Below are positions 23,856-35,876 of a DNA stretch of 64,000 nucleotides, one piece after another (within the stretch, counting starts at the first letter, position 1; the number at the start of each line of letters is the position of its first letter). The notes under the pieces were generated by a model. The model had not been told where the DNA came from and did no database searches. It saw nothing but the letters and a program-made list of their open reading frames with translations. The DNA comes from Serendipita indica DSM 11827 (taxonomy: Eukaryota > Basidiomycota > Agaricomycetes > Sebacinales > Serendipitaceae). The stretch lies in NCBI GenBank assembly GCA_910890315.1, contig CAJVGD010000006.1, positions 930,001 through 994,000 of the forward strand. The letters are read 5' to 3'. The translations under genes and the position numbers were made by a program.

Positions 23856-25100
23856 ATGTTCCTCCTGCCACAGCCAGCGCTCGCCTCTGAGCCTCGGACT
23901 CTACCAAGGCTTTCACGCTTCCAACGCCGTGTCAAAGTCTCAAATCTCACATTTGGTCTCCTCATTCTCGCCTTGGTACTCTCGTTGGCTGCAAATTATC
24001 ACCAATCGACGCGGTTTCATCGGCTGCAGGCACCTTTGCCATCCACACTCAGAGCCGCTTCAGTAGCGCTCAGGAGCGACGCCGTCAAAAGCGCGACAAA
24101 TCTTATTGTTGTTGCCGGTCATGGTATATGGCGGGTGAGCTTTCAGGCTATCTTACTCGCTCCCCCCGTCGCCCGTCCATTGCACCCGAAATCCCTCATG
24201 TTCTTCATGTTCCTCATGTTCAGGGCACTCACCGCCTCGTCTTTATGACTATCGTTTGCTTGACAGGGATGTAACACGTCTGAATGGACAGATGAACGTA
24301 ATTGGGTTTTACAACAACATCAAAAGGGGACTGACAATCCTCGGGCATTTTACAGCCATATAAAAAAGGGGTGAGTATCCATCCCGCGGTTCCGATTTTC
24401 GCGTCCACCGCTGTTTCGAGTCTGCACTCAGTTCGCTTACAGAGTCGCCCTGGCGAGTCGCGATCCTGCGTCCATTCTTCTATTCAGCGGGGGATACACA
24501 CGTCCGGAGCTTCCCACTCAATCCGAGGCTGAATCTTACCTCGCACTGGCACTACAATCCTTCGACTACGAAGCTTCTTGGAGAGCACGCGCGTTCACAG
24601 AAGACTATGCTCTTGATTCGTTCCAAAACCTCTTTTTCAGCATCATGCGCTTCCACGAACTGGCTATCGCAGTCGGCAAAACAGGGCGTGCCTCGTGGCC
24701 TATGAGAATCGCCGTTGTAGGTTTTGAGATGAAACGACGTCGTTTTGTTGAGCTTCATCGTCATGCACTACGCTGGCCAAACGACTCGTTTGACTATATC
24801 GGCCTCGACTTGCTGGATCCGACGGAGCGAGACAAAGGCTGGCAAGGCGAGGTGAGGTACTAACCCCAGTCGCACAACGCCACATTCATCTTTCATTAGG
24901 AGACATATGGATTTGGGCCTTACACCCGCGACCTCTACGGCTGTCATGGCCTTCTCGCCGAAAAGCGGATGTCCAGGAATCCTGCCGCACGCTTCTTTCC
25001 ATACAAGACTACCAGCCCAGAGCTGGCTGCTCTCATCGACTGGTGTCCGTCCGAAACGGCCTCCCAACAGCTCTTCACAGGCCCTCTTCCGTGGGACTGA
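23856..25100 (+). CDS. DUF218-type membrane protein
   Basis: A 330-residue protein with exons 23856-24134, 24267-24370, 24443-24851 and 24900-25100. One membrane helix near residues 30-50 (LTFGLLILALVLSLAANY) follows a basic N-terminus. The DUF218 (YdcF/SanA-like) fold follows: NLIVVAGHGIWR (first strand and loop), ASRDPASILLFSGGYTRPE, SEAESYLALAL, EDYALDSFQNLFFSI and MRIAVVGFEMKRRRFVELHR. These are the glycine and acidic motifs of this superfamily, as in its fungal members. The biochemical activity of the fungal proteins is not settled to my knowledge. Type II membrane topology, with the domain on the lumenal or outer side, is inferred. Confidence 0.82.
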
Positions 25101-25321
25101 GCCAGAGGTCCGAGTTGTATCAAATTATTTCTTGTTCTAGACGCTCCAATAAACCAACCATCAAAGCAGGTCCGAAGAGGTACCATCACGTTTAGTCTCT
25201 AGGTTTGCAAATTTGACCAAATCTTAATCAAACGGAAATGGTCTTGAGTTCATATTCAAGAAACAAGACTAGAAACACAATGGGAGCGTCCGTAACAAGA
25301 AACAACAACAGGTTTAATAGC

Positions 25322-27531
25322 TTAGACACGAGAAAGGGATGATTTCGGTCGCGGAAATCTATGTGCCGCGACACTTGTCGGCCTCGTAGTCGCGCTGACT
25401 GGAGGGTCGACTGTGAGCGGAGGTCGGGCAAGCAATGCAGCACCTGCACTGCTCCTCCTTGGGCGAGGTAAGCCTTTTGCGGGCTTTGAGGTAGTCACAG
25501 CCGCTGTTGGTTGCGAGACGGGCGCTGGTGTATTGATGGGAATCGAGGGGGGTAGTATCATGGAACTCGGACGAGGTTTCAATGGCCCTGTACGAGGTCT
25601 CGCCGTCACCAAGGTTGATGATGGAGGTGGTGGTTGCATGTCTACTTTGGTTGCTGGAGGTTTCAAGGCTGGTGCGCTGGAGCTAATGGTAGACAATCGA
25701 GGCACACGGGCTGCAGCACTGTTGGCCCGGCCCCCAGATGCAAGAACCCCCTTTGGTGCTACTAAACTATTCGAAGTAGCTGGCGTCTGAGCCGGTGCTG
25801 CGGTGGAAGGCACTGGTCGTGATATAGCAGACTTTGCTGAAGTTGTGGCGACGCTCATCCTTGGGCGCACCCCCACAGCCGTCCGGGTGGATGATGCCGA
25901 GGGTACTGGTGGAGGAGCCATAGCACCACGCGTGCCTGACGGGCGCGGCGCTATCGAGGCACGACCCGCTAAGGCTGTCCGTTCAACGGCCAGAGAGACC
26001 CGTGGCCTAGCAAGCGAGAGTCGAGAGGTGGCACCCTTTAGCACCACTGATGGGCGGGAAGCTCGCTTGGAAGTCGAACTGGATTTGCTTGGGCTCGAAG
26101 TCGTCGAGGTCAAAGGCGAAGGACGCTTGGCTAGCGGTCGTTTATATCCTAGTCGCTTCTCCGGTGACGGTGTTGCTTGTTTGACAGTACTCGCTGAGCG
26201 ATTGCTGTTTACCGAGGAAACACTTGTCATTGACATCGTCCGCGCATGAGGAATTGGTTTGCGTCCAGCCTGGACTGGCGAGATTGTTTCCTTGCCCGGG
26301 CTTGTGTCATCTATAATGGATTGACATGATGTTCTGGACGCATCAAGAACACATACCACTGGGAAACTGGAGAACGTCTTCATCTACTTTGGCCATTGAG
26401 AAGCGACGCAGGTGAGGGAACACTTTGGATGCATGAACGTTGGCATCTTCGTTGTAGCCATTCGAAGATTCTGGCGATGCTATAGTACAGTTCAGCGCTT
26501 CTCACTGCTTGTTCAAACAATAAGCATACTTGGGCAGCTATCTGGTAGCGGAATTTCTGTGTAAGGATTCAAAAGTTGAGAAGGGAAGCAAGAATGCACC
26601 ATTACCATGCGCTAGCAAATTGGCTCCTTGTGTCTCCTTGGCCGGCAACAGACTCTGATCTGCATGGAGGTCCACATCGTTGCTGGTGACGCATCAGTAT
26701 CAGTATACATGTGAGAGCCTCTACTCACGCCCTCATGGTCCATGGAGACTCCTCCACAGCTGTGGACGCCAGTGCCTTGGTCAGATCGTGGGCGTTGACA
26801 GACGCAAAGGAGACCTCTGCACTCCCCAGCTCCATTTCTCCTCTCAAAATATCAAAACTCGAATCAGGCTTTGATTCGTGCAATTCTTTGTCGAGGTCGA
26901 TTGACGATCTTCGTCGATATGTACCCGTAGAGGAGGCACTTGATACAGCTAAAGAGCGAAGCGAAGATGCCGGAAGATATGGAAGGTTTGCTGGCACGGG
27001 TGTGAAATTGGTAGACATGTAGAGATCTGGCCTCATTGGTGTGTCTACTGGAATCAAGCGATTCCGCTTATCGTCCTCTTTTGGCAGCATGAGTTGGGGA
27101 ACTTGAATGATGGACTGAAAGTGCGTCACGCCAGCGTTTGTAGGGGGAGAAAATGGATCGATTGGGAGAGCTGCTGGGCCGTGACCCCTTGGAGTGTTTA
27201 CGACATCCACTAGGAGATCACTGAGGGGTGCGGGAGTAGCAAAGGTACGTTGAGAGATGGGCGCTGAACTGGTGTCCTCAACATGTTCGCGTTGCGGTGG
27301 CGGGCTTTGAAGGACACCCAAGTCGATCAAGTTTGGTTCTTTAGGCTTTTCTCGTGTCGCTAAAAAGTGTTTGGACTTGTCGACGGTCGAGAAGAAGGCC
27401 GCAACAGGCGATTGAGGGTCGCGTTCTCTTGCTCGCGGTGTTTTCGTCCGTACAGGCGATTTGACAGGTGAAGTCAGGGGATCAAACAACTGGAGGACAG
27501 ACTTGTCTTCACTCTCTGTCGTTGTGGCCAT
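25322..27531 (-). CDS. Ser/Pro-rich protein of unknown function
   Basis: About 700 residues. I chose the ATG at 27531 (MATTTESEDKSVLQLFDPL). First exon runs to about 26738, followed by small exons (NDVDLHADQSLLPAKETQG; EIPLPDSCP; SPESSNGYNEDANVHASK) and a last exon of about 330 residues ending at 25322. The first part has some non-repetitive patches (NLIDLGVLQ, LPYLPASSLRSLAVSSA, RRRSSIDLDKELHES). The last exon is strongly basic and low in complexity (Ser, Pro, Ala, Arg), with many SP/TP sites and an overall charge suited to binding tubulin, RNA or DNA. No domain recognised. Head to head with the Crz1 homologue. Confidence 0.7.
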
Positions 27532-27985
27532 TCCAGTTTGTCGCGGTTGTGGACAAGATGCGTTCACGTGACGAGGATCTCATTTTCGCTGTGAGTGATG
27601 TCAAAATCATTATAAAATGTATTCGAGTTGTGTAATGTTATATCTGCTCGATTTATGAGGTGCATACGGCTTCTCCTCGCTACTTTTGCCCGTCTCAGTC
27701 ATCCCTGACTCGCTTGTCGCAGCGAGGCGAATACCAGCAAAGGGCCATTCACATGAACGCCGAGCTCGTCTAGAGATGTGTGAGAGACCACGGCACGCCT
27801 CTGGTGACCCGGGAGGAGTGAGACGCGGCGCTTCAAGAGGCGGGATTGCTTCTTTGACCTGACCGTCTTCGTATTTCCTTTCTTTCGAGCGGCATCAGCA
27901 GCAGAAAACCTATATCAGATACGCATACGCTCTTCCTTTTGCTTACAATCATCCTTTTTCTTTCCATCTATTATTCGCCATCGTC
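27532..27985. other. Divergent intergenic region, Ser/Pro-rich / Crz1 genes
   Basis: About 450 bases between start codons. A long pyrimidine-rich stretch (TTTTGCTTACAATCATCC and neighbours, about 27930-27970) precedes the Crz1 start. No coding content seen. Confidence 0.4.
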
Positions 27986-30780
27986 ATGGACTCGTCCCCA
28001 GCTTCGTCCACGGCCTTTGAGAGGGCTCTCGCCGCGTCTGACCAGCAATCGGGAGCGTCTACAGCGTCGCAGAGCACTTCAAGGCGCAACAGCGACATGC
28101 AGCATATCGACGCGGCCGCTGGCAACGCAGGCGCGAGCAGCGGCGGCTTAGATGTGCCGTATCAGCCCCAATCTGCGTCCTGGGACACAGTCGATTTCAG
28201 CTCTGCACGCAATGCAAGTCCAGGATATGCATACACGCCGTCTTATCGGGATTCGTTTACCCCGTTTGGCTCAGACTCTGGGATCAGTTGGAATGGACGC
28301 GCAGAGCCCGGGAACCAGATATACGACGAGCCTTTGGACGGCACTCATAACGATACCGAGTACAATCCAGCAGACTTTGATGGCTCAGGATCCCATTCCA
28401 ACATGGCCTCGCCCTACTTCCTCGACCAACAGCAGGACCCTCGCTCAGCCGGCATTTCTGCAGAATTCGGCGGATTTAACGGCGAACAGGCCATCGCACA
28501 ATCGAATGACCCTCTTTCTCAACACATTGGCGCGTTTGGTTCCGACAATAATAAGGGCTTCAATGGCGGTATGACCCCTCATGCCCGTATGAACAGTCTC
28601 GACGTCAACTCGTTTTCACCACGTCCCTATTCCGCCCCTTCGCCCGCTTCTAGTGTTGGTGGACTCGACATTGAGCGCCCTCGCTCGCGCGCCTCGTCCA
28701 TCTCCTCGGTTCACGGCCCCATGCCCTCGCTGACGGTCGGGCCGATGGGCGATGCGTTTGACAAGCTCGGTTTCGACCCTGTGGAAAACGATCTCAACTG
28801 GAGGAATAATCAACTCAATGGACAAGGGGTCGCTAAAGCTCAGTCACCGCCGTCGTTGATGATTCCTAGCGATGGGCCTACATCAACATCAACACTGCAG
28901 ATCCCAAGCTTTGGACAACACGGAGCAACACTTGGTGCAGGACTGAACACGGGTGGTCTGGGTGGTCTAAGCGCTCCTGGCATCAACATCCTTCCTGCAA
29001 CCCCAGTCTCTGGAGGAGCAGGTGCAGCCCATGTACCGTTCGACACGGTGCTGAAAAACCTGAACGAACGCCGTCAACAACAGCCCAGTGTGGCCGAGGA
29101 GAATAATCTAGGCTCAATGATGCCTTCCCACGGTGCGTACAGAGACGAAAGTCATTCAAGCTACTTTTGCATCGCCATTTTCCAATATCTCACGTATATT
29201 GAGCGTGCGGTGCCCGCCGGAGGCGGTGCTAGCGCCGCCCACATTCACCATGCACTGCCCCTCTGATACTAGCGGGCAGAGGCGATTCACACCTCCAGCG
29301 ATATTCTCACTATTCGCGACATATAACACCATCGTGATTTTCGCGTACTGACAGTACCGTCCCCAACAGCCTCATCTCGTCCTTCCTCGCCTACACCAGC
29401 TCCCCCATCCGCCTCTGGGGGTTTTACATTCACAACCGCATCGCCAGGAGCAAACACCTTTCAATTCCCGACTGTCGCATCCTCAAGCCCTATCCCAACC
29501 CCAGTCGCAGACAACTTTCTCGCCTTTCCAGGAAGCACAAACCCAAGACCAAGAGCACTTTCAGACACATCTGTTAGACCCGTTATGGCTGCCGTCGATA
29601 CTCAACCACCAATGCCCTCATTCATGGGAGGCCATCCCAGCCTAGCGTCTACTGGACACTTTTCGCCGTCGCTCTCATCTCACACGCCACCTCTTTCCTC
29701 TATGGGAAGGACACTAGCCAACCACCGCTCCAACTCGTTTGGATCCGCCGATGTCCCGCTTCACTTTAACCCTTCGCACGATGCTGCATTCAACGGTCTC
29801 GACGTCGGGCTCGGTGCTGACCTGCGACGAGGACGCTATGATGCCCGTCATCGTCCATCGCGCTCTGAGGACTACCGCTCAGCATCGCCGTTCCAGCCCC
29901 CAGAATATCTCGCCCCTTCGTCGGCATATAACCAGACCCTCTCGACCTACGGATATGTCGGCCAGGTCCGCTCACACGATCCACTAGGCACTAGCATGCC
30001 TTCCTCCGCTGGTCCAGCTCGCCATGGTCGTAGACTCTCATCGGGAAGCCCTTACCCAGACCAACGTCCGGGAAGTGTGTCATCTGCCCGTCCATCACCG
30101 TACCCAAGCCCGTCCGGCAGTCCCTCTCACATGCACCAAGGTCTTCCACCCAACGGGATGCATGAAGGGGATCTCCACTCGGACATGAATCCATGGGCAA
30201 AGGTCGAGCGTCAGCAAGTTACTACACCTGCGACCGCAAAGGCCAGCGAGGGAAGAAGAAAGGGAGAAGCCAGCTTTGTGTGCCCTGTCCCAGGCTGTGG
30301 TAGCACTTTCACCAGACACTTCAATCTCAAAGGTGAGCACTCTTCGCTAGTAATATTCACAGATTTCTTATCAGTCTTGTAGGTCACCTTCGCTCTCACA
30401 ACGAGGAGCGACCATTCAAGTGCAAGTGGCCAGGTTGTGAAAAGGGCTTTGCTCGTCAGCACGACTGCAAGCGCCACGAGGCTCTTCATCTCAACCTCCG
30501 GCCATATACTTGCGAGGGATGCAAGAAGACTTTTGCGAGAATGGATGCTCTGAACCGACATTGTAAGTCTAGCATACCTTGCCATTGATCGTTCCTAACT
30601 TTGGAATCAGTGAAATCCGAGGGCGGAGTTGACTGTGCTCGAGCGCAAAGCGACGAAGGCTCTGCAAACGGCACCGTGGCGGCTGGCAATGGTCCCTATT
30701 CTATTGGCGCGACCAAAGTTGAGGATGTCCATGGCTGGCCGGTCATGAATTCGCGAGCGAACGGCACCCTCCCTATGTGA
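27986..30780 (+). CDS. CRZ1: Crz1-like C2H2 zinc-finger factor
   Basis: An 819-residue calcineurin-responsive transcription factor candidate. Exons are 27986-29132, 29370-30332, 30383-30562 and 30611-30780, exactly in frame. The long N-terminal region is Ser/Pro/Gly-rich and disordered. At the C-terminus are C2H2 fingers in the Crz1 arrangement: CPVPGCGSTFTRHFNLKGH, then CKWPGCEKGFARQHDCKRH and CEGCKKTFARMDALNRH, with an LKSEGGVDCAR tail. Calcium-activated calcineurin dephosphorylates Crz1, which then enters the nucleus. A candidate calcineurin docking site, PGINIL (residues about 331-336), fits the PxIxIT pattern; yeast Crz1 uses a similarly imperfect PIISIQ. The first intron (237 bases) is long for this genome. 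Orthology is confident from the fingers; the docking motif is a suggestion. Confidence 0.88.
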
Positions 30781-31223
30781 TCACCGATCACTATCGACTT
30801 CTAACTTATTGCTTTGACTGTCTACAAAAACCTCAAGCACATTATTTCGCCTGCGGCGTACGAATGTCAGCATTTTCGACACGCCCTGCACCCTATTTTA
30901 TTATTTATCAAATCCCACCACTGTTTTATTAGACCGACCTGATTATCATCATTTCCCGGATCATTCAAATGCCCTCTCGCTGTCCAACGGACAACGTAAC
31001 GTGTCGTTGGCCTATGTCGAGACACCGCTTTGTCATTGTGTATATCGTGGTTCGCGTCCTGTGTTATCACGTCTGGTCACTTGCTTGATACACCTTTCTT
31101 ATTGCTCGTTTTTGGGGCGATTCTTGTATGTAGCTTTTATTACGGCCACTTGGTCAAGCTGTGTGCGAATAACAAAAAAGGCCTTTGATTCGATCATCAT
31201 ACGAGAGTGTGCCACTCAGCAGA
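30781..31223. other. Convergent 3' region, Crz1 / Hop2
   Basis: About 440 bases between the two stop codons. T-rich with polyadenylation-like stretches (ATTTTATTATTTATC near 30895). No gene recognised. Confidence 0.4.
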
Positions 31224-32319
31224 TTATGCTCGGTGTCGATAAGAGGTCATGGCTCCGGGACCCAACAGCTTCTCGAGCTCGACATGCTCTTCAGTGTCAA
31301 ACTCAATTCCCAGGTCGGAAGCCAGATCTTGAGACTCGGAGGGAGGAAGCTGGTCGGTGAACGAGCACCAGAGTCTGTTAAAAGGATGAGACAAAGGTTG
31401 GGCTATGAGTGATAGACATACTCTTTGAAAATCTTCTTTCTGAGGATCCATTCTGCCCTATACTTTTTCCAGCTCGTCTCCATCTCGCACAATTCTTCTT
31501 GCGTGACCATAGGTGCACCTTGGCGAAGAGGTTCCAATTGCGACAATGCCTCGTTTACCTGGGAAGAGCAGACAGGTTGGATTGCGGGCGGTGAAGGATG
31601 AACGGACGTACTTTTGTTCTAATCTGCGTAATATTTGTCAAAAGGTCTGCGTCTGTGGGCATCGAGCGGATTCTAGCGAGTTCTGTTCCAATGAGTGGCC
31701 AATCAATAGACAACATGTATAGGAACGAGCCTTGCTGTAGCGCTTTATTCTTCATGTTGAGTTCTCTATTTTGCTCTGCTAGGCTCTGTATCTCGGTCGA
31801 TAGCTCCTGTCGCTTGTTCTCTGGGAGGTCCTCGAGATCTGCCTGGTGTTGTACGTGAAGATGTGTTATGCCCATAAGAGAGCCGACCTACTTGGTTTGC
31901 TACGAAGAGCTGAACCTTGCCTATCTCGCGTCAGCTCCGTGCTTGGAGTAAAGGCAATGAAAGTGGCCAACCATATGTCTTCTGGGTTATCTCCCCGCGC
32001 TCTGCTGCAGCTAGAAGAATCTTCTGTGTAGCTGGTTTAGACACTATGCCCTTGATATTGGCCGAAATATCCGCTGTTGGTCGTCAGAAATGCGAACAAT
32101 GGAAGCAACAGAGAGACGTTCCTGCTCCAAAGGGACGGTTCATCTTATCTAATTAGCATGCCCTAATTCATGTTTAATGATTCTCACCTCGCGCAGATAC
32201 CCAACAACGCGGTCCTCAGCTGGCCCGGTATGAACCACTGCTCGAAGGCGTATACTACACCACGAACCTTCTTTCCCCTTTAGAGTCTTCTCTGACTTGG
32301 TCGTGGTTGCAGCAGGCAT
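31224..32319 (-). CDS. HOP2: Hop2/TBPIP meiotic pairing protein
   Basis: Homologue of Hop2, which with Mnd1 stimulates strand exchange by Dmc1/Rad51 in meiosis. The N-terminal winged helix is spread over short exons: MPAATTTKSEKTLKGKE, AEDRVVGYLRE, MNRPFGA, DISANIKGIVSKPATQKILL, ERGEITQKTYG and KVQLFVANQ. A leucine-zipper-like coiled coil follows (ADLEDLPENKRQELSTEIQS, NRELNMKNKALQQ) and then the C-terminal capping region (WKKYRAEWILRKKIFKEFW). The stop is at 31224. At the end of the MNRPFGA exon the phase-correct intron start reads GA rather than GT, as if one base were missing (about 32122). The family call rests on the winged-helix and coiled-coil order and on NRP, KYGK and the W-rich tail. 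Confidence 0.8.
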
Positions 32320-32423
32320 CTTTACGCCAAACTCGGGATGAGGTTATGGTCGAGTTTAGATAATGAGCGACGACAAACAAGTTCTTGTCCTGAAGCTGAG
32401 TACACGAATCTAGAAGATGTACA

Positions 32424-33660
32424 CTAATCATCGTCCTCGTCATCGCTACCGTAGGCGGCGAGACCTTTTAGACCAGGCTTAGGAACAGCAGGAGGGCCTC
32501 CCAAACGCTTGTTTCGCATCTCCGCCAGGGCCTTGATACCCTGTAGTGCCTCTGCACTTATTATCCCGTTCTGTGGCGGTGGTTGATGTATTTCCATGTT
32601 GGCGGGTTGCTCCACTTCCTCCATTTTGCGCTTTTTACTAGGGGGCTCCTCGACAGACTCCGGTAATTCCTCGTTCTCTTCCAAGTCATCACCATCCTCC
32701 AAAGCACGTACAGCTCGCATGGCATCCACCATCCGTGGGTCTAGCTTGGTGGCGATAACGGCACTCCCAATCTCCTCGAGTCTTCGCTTTTCGATGACCT
32801 TTGTGGTCGGATTCGGATCTTCAGTAGCCCATCGGACATTGAGAATTTCGTCGTTATCCATACTTTGACACGCCATTGCTTCTCGTGCAAATTGAGCATT
32901 CACCTCGTGAACATAGGTCACAAATGCAATTCCGCGATATTGAAGTACGCGCACTGAGACCCATAGTCAATACATTTGTTCGGAACCGGTTTGGGAGGGA
33001 CTTACATCTGTCAATCTCCCCCCATTCTGAAAAGTGCCGCCTGACGACCTCTTCAGTGTCTGGGCCTGGACCTGTCTCCTTTATTCGGCCAATATACAGT
33101 GTCCTGTTCTCTCGCTGGAAGGATCCAACACCGCCCATGTCATCGCGATAGTCTGCAAACTTGTCACGCGCGAAACAGTCCTTCGCTGTATCCGGAAGTG
33201 TTTGCGTAGGATCTGGGAGTCGATGTCGATAGTTGCACTCGTACCCATAAGGGCAGCACCCTCGCGCAAAATAGAGGCAGCAGTATTTCATGCCAGTTTT
33301 CTCGGCTCTCGTCCATCCAGTATCCGTTCGAATGTTACATCTCGTCTGAGATTTGACTTTGCTATAGCATGAGCTTGTCAGCGCTCTTCTTGACGCGCTT
33401 TTGCATCATCACATACTTGGAATAAGCGTCCTCGCGATCTCCGCCAGCCCATTTATTATACCAGATATCTGTACCCATGCTTTAGCAATCATTTCTCGTG
33501 TGCCTGCCTTGGCAGGTTACTCACTGTACTCCTTTCCGCTCTGCACAACTTCATTCTTTGTCACTTGGCCTGGCTTGACTTGTTTACGCGCTGGTCGATC
33601 CTTTTTGGCCTGAACCATTGCATTTGAAGCTGGTGCACCTGTGTCTTCATGGTCGCTCAT
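32424..33660 (-). CDS. CWC2: Pre-mRNA splicing factor Cwc2
   Basis: RNA-binding protein of the Prp19-associated (NTC) complex, which contacts U6 snRNA at the spliceosome's active centre. The start is the ATG at 33660 (MSDHEDTGAP). The Torus domain and CCCH zinc finger are KVKSQTRCNIRTDTGW, then CCLYFARGCCPYGYECNYRH. The RRM carries NRTLYIGRI and RGIAFVTYV and continues to ILNVRWATEDPNP. The C-terminus is acidic and basic by turns (PPSKKRKMEE, YGSDDEDDD). Introns reconstructed at YNIWYNK, SK/NKVK and DR/LRVLQYRG keep the frame. Length and domain order match fungal Cwc2. The start lies 41 bases from the COQ4 start on the other strand. Confidence 0.93.
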
Positions 33661-33701
33661 CGTGGTCGGGGTCGACAAGTGGCGACAAACATTTGTCTTC
33701 C
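33661..33701. promoter_or_regulatory. 41-base bidirectional start region, CWC2 / COQ4
   Basis: Only 41 bases lie between the two divergent ATGs. Each leader, and probably each core promoter, must overlap the other gene's first exon, or the start choice of one gene is off. The Met/Arg-rich N-terminus of Coq4 supports its start. Confidence 0.6.
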
Positions 33702-34663
33702 ATGTCTGCCTTGCGTTTCCGAGTTGGGCTGACCAGGCAGTCCATACGTACGAGAATTTCACTTCGAGGCACACTTCCTGTATGCTCTCAAGCTCGTCAT
33801 GTCAAGACTCCAGCATATGACGGTCACATTCCTCTCAACTGGGCCGAGAACGCATTCATGGCTGTGGGTTCTGCCGTAATGTCCTTGCTGGATCCACGAA
33901 GAGGAGGTAAATGAAATATTCTTCCTTCTTAAACTGCCGCTCACATTCAGCCAGACATGATTGCAGCTCTCGGGGAAACAACAGCAGGCAATTCGCTCTA
34001 CAAACTGCGCGAACAAATGCTCGAGAGCCCCGAAGGTCGAAGGATACTCAAAGAGAGACCAAGGGTTAATACGGATACTGTCGACATGACCAAACTCGCC
34101 CAGCTGCCAGAAGGCACTTTTGGTCGAACTTACGTTCAATGGCTCGAGCGCTGTGGTGTGACTCCGGACACGCGTGAACCGGTGAGTTTTTCTATTCTAA
34201 GGAACAATTTTCCTAACCGGAGGTCTAGGTCCACTACATCGACGACCCAGAGCTGGCATACGTTATCCAACGATACCGCGAGTGTCACGACTTTTATCAC
34301 GCGCTCTGCAATCTACCTGTCAACGTCGAATCCGAACTGGCGCTCAAGTGGTTCGAGTTTGTGCACTTTGGACTCCCCATGGCTGGTCTAGGCGCAGTCT
34401 TTGGCCCACTTCGTCTCGACGCGACGAAGCGGGCACGACTATTCCGTGAGTATGTACCATGGGCGCTACGATGTGGCGCGAGTGCAAAACCCTTGATTGC
34501 TGTCTACTGGGAGGAGCGCTGGGAGATGAACGTCGCGGACATGAAGCGAGAGCTTGGTATGTGGGATCCTCCAGAGGCTATTTGGTCCAAGAAGCTCTCA
34601 GAAGCCAAAAAGGCCAAACTCAGAAAGGAGCAGGCCAATGCATCGACAACTCCCGAGGCGTAA
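33702..34663 (+). CDS. COQ4: Ubiquinone biosynthesis protein Coq4
   Basis: A 288-residue mitochondrial matrix-side protein of the coenzyme Q synthome. Exons are 33702-33906, 33955-34181 and 34229-34663, exactly in frame. The N-terminus from the ATG at 33702 (MSALRFRVGLTRQSIRTRIS) is Arg/Ser-rich and amphipathic, as expected for mitochondrial import. Family blocks: NAFMAVGSAVMSLLDPRRGD, LPEGTFGRTYVQWLE, the metal-binding HDFYHALCNLPVNVESE (HDxxH with a downstream E), WFEFVHFGLPMAGLGAVFG and EYVPWALRCG. The stop lies 10 bases from the stop of the convergent F-box-like gene. Confidence 0.96.
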
Positions 34664-34673
34664 TCTTTCATAT
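34664..34673. other. 10-base gap between convergent stops, COQ4 / F-box copy 1
   Basis: COQ4 stops at 34663 (plus) and the F-box-like gene at 34674 (minus), so both 3' UTRs must run into the other gene's coding sequence. Confidence 0.8.
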
Positions 34674-35876
34674 TTATGCAATATCTACGAGTTCAGAGAC
34701 AAAATTGCTGGGATGAATATCGTAAAGAAGGTCGCATACCATCTTCTCCCATTCTCCGAGCCGGAATTGGAAGCTAGCAGGCGACCACCACGATTCTATC
34801 GAACTGCTTTCGGACGAAGATGACTTGCCAAAGCCGGACTCCCATATTCTAGCTCTCATCGCTCCGGAGGCTTGGCCAGTAGTTGACAAGAGCCCTATCC
34901 TTCGGAGCTTTGGGTTCCTTTGGGCTAATTGGTGCGCGTGCGACGCGGCAAAGTCACGAAACGCTATAAATGGAAGATAAATGACGACAGATACTAAATT
35001 AGTTATTCTTGAGAGGTTGGGAATAGACTAAAGAAGGTCAGTGGAAACCCTCATCCTAGGCAAATGAAATACCTGAAGGTTATCTCCATAAACGGGTCCA
35101 AGCCTTTGGAGCTGATTGAGGTTTCCACTCTCCAAATGCCAGAATATGGGTTCAGAGACCAATTTATGATCGCTAAACCCTCGGTATAGGTAGACGAGTG
35201 TGTCCAGATTTGGCGTAATCGTATTCGCTACGTATGTGTCCAGCGTCAGCACTTCGAGCGCCTTTAGGAGCATCAAAGGCTCTGCTCGTGATCCATATAA
35301 TCTTTCGCATCGCACCCTCTCTATCCCGTCTATATGCGCAATAGATAATGGACGATTGGTCTCGAGGCGAGGAAGTGGATATGGAAGCTCCGCAAAGAGC
35401 TCTCTCACTGGTCGATGAATGGTAGTCTGGAGAGAAAGACAGTTGATATTAGGCAGCTTCAAGTTGCGTGTCCAAGCGGATCGTTGCCTCTCCTCGCGAG
35501 GCGCCCAGGGTGCAGACGTTGCTGAGGTTTCAAAGGGATCTGAAGTCCACAAGTATGGTAGCTCTAAGCGGGTCAAATTGCACATCCGGTTAATGGCATT
35601 GACGATTTGCAGAGTAAGGAGGGGGAACTCGATAGAGTCCCTTCCGACTCGTAGAGTCAGTTCATTAACCAACTCCACGACTCGAGATGTAGAATTGAAC
35701 GTCTGAAGAGCAGCTGAAATCTGTGCGTGCCCTTCGAGATCAATCTTTGCGTAAAGCGCTCGAGATGCCTCGAGATATAAGGCCCGAGAAGTTAAGCAGA
35801 GAGACAGTAGATCTGCTTTCTCTCGGATCTCTTCAACAATTTGGCGGTACAGATCAAGTGGAAGTTCTCTAGACAT
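34674..35876 (-). CDS. F-box-like protein, tandem copy 1
   Basis: Two exons, 35876-35073 and 35027-34674, giving about 385 residues. The N-terminus has the F-box pattern (LPLDLYRQIVEEI with LCLTSRALYLEASRALYAKI), the part that binds Skp1 in SCF ubiquitin ligases. The rest alternates hydrophobic and polar residues in a loose leucine-rich-repeat style (NLTRLELPYLW, NINCLSLQT, LKALEVLTLDTYV, PNLDTLVYLYRG), ending with LAQRNPKLRRIGLL. I recognise the type as an expanded Agaricomycete F-box/LRR-like family; the substrate is unknown. The second exon was joined because it restores phase (SIPNLSRITNLVSVV). Confidence 0.8.

Noticed and set aside
25413-26249. Two plus-strand open frames
   Set aside because: Shadows of the Ser/Pro-rich minus-strand exon; Gly/Val/Glu-rich content mirrors it.
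32424-34663. CWC2 and COQ4 as an operon-like or fused unit
   Set aside because: They are on opposite strands with separate full-length products.
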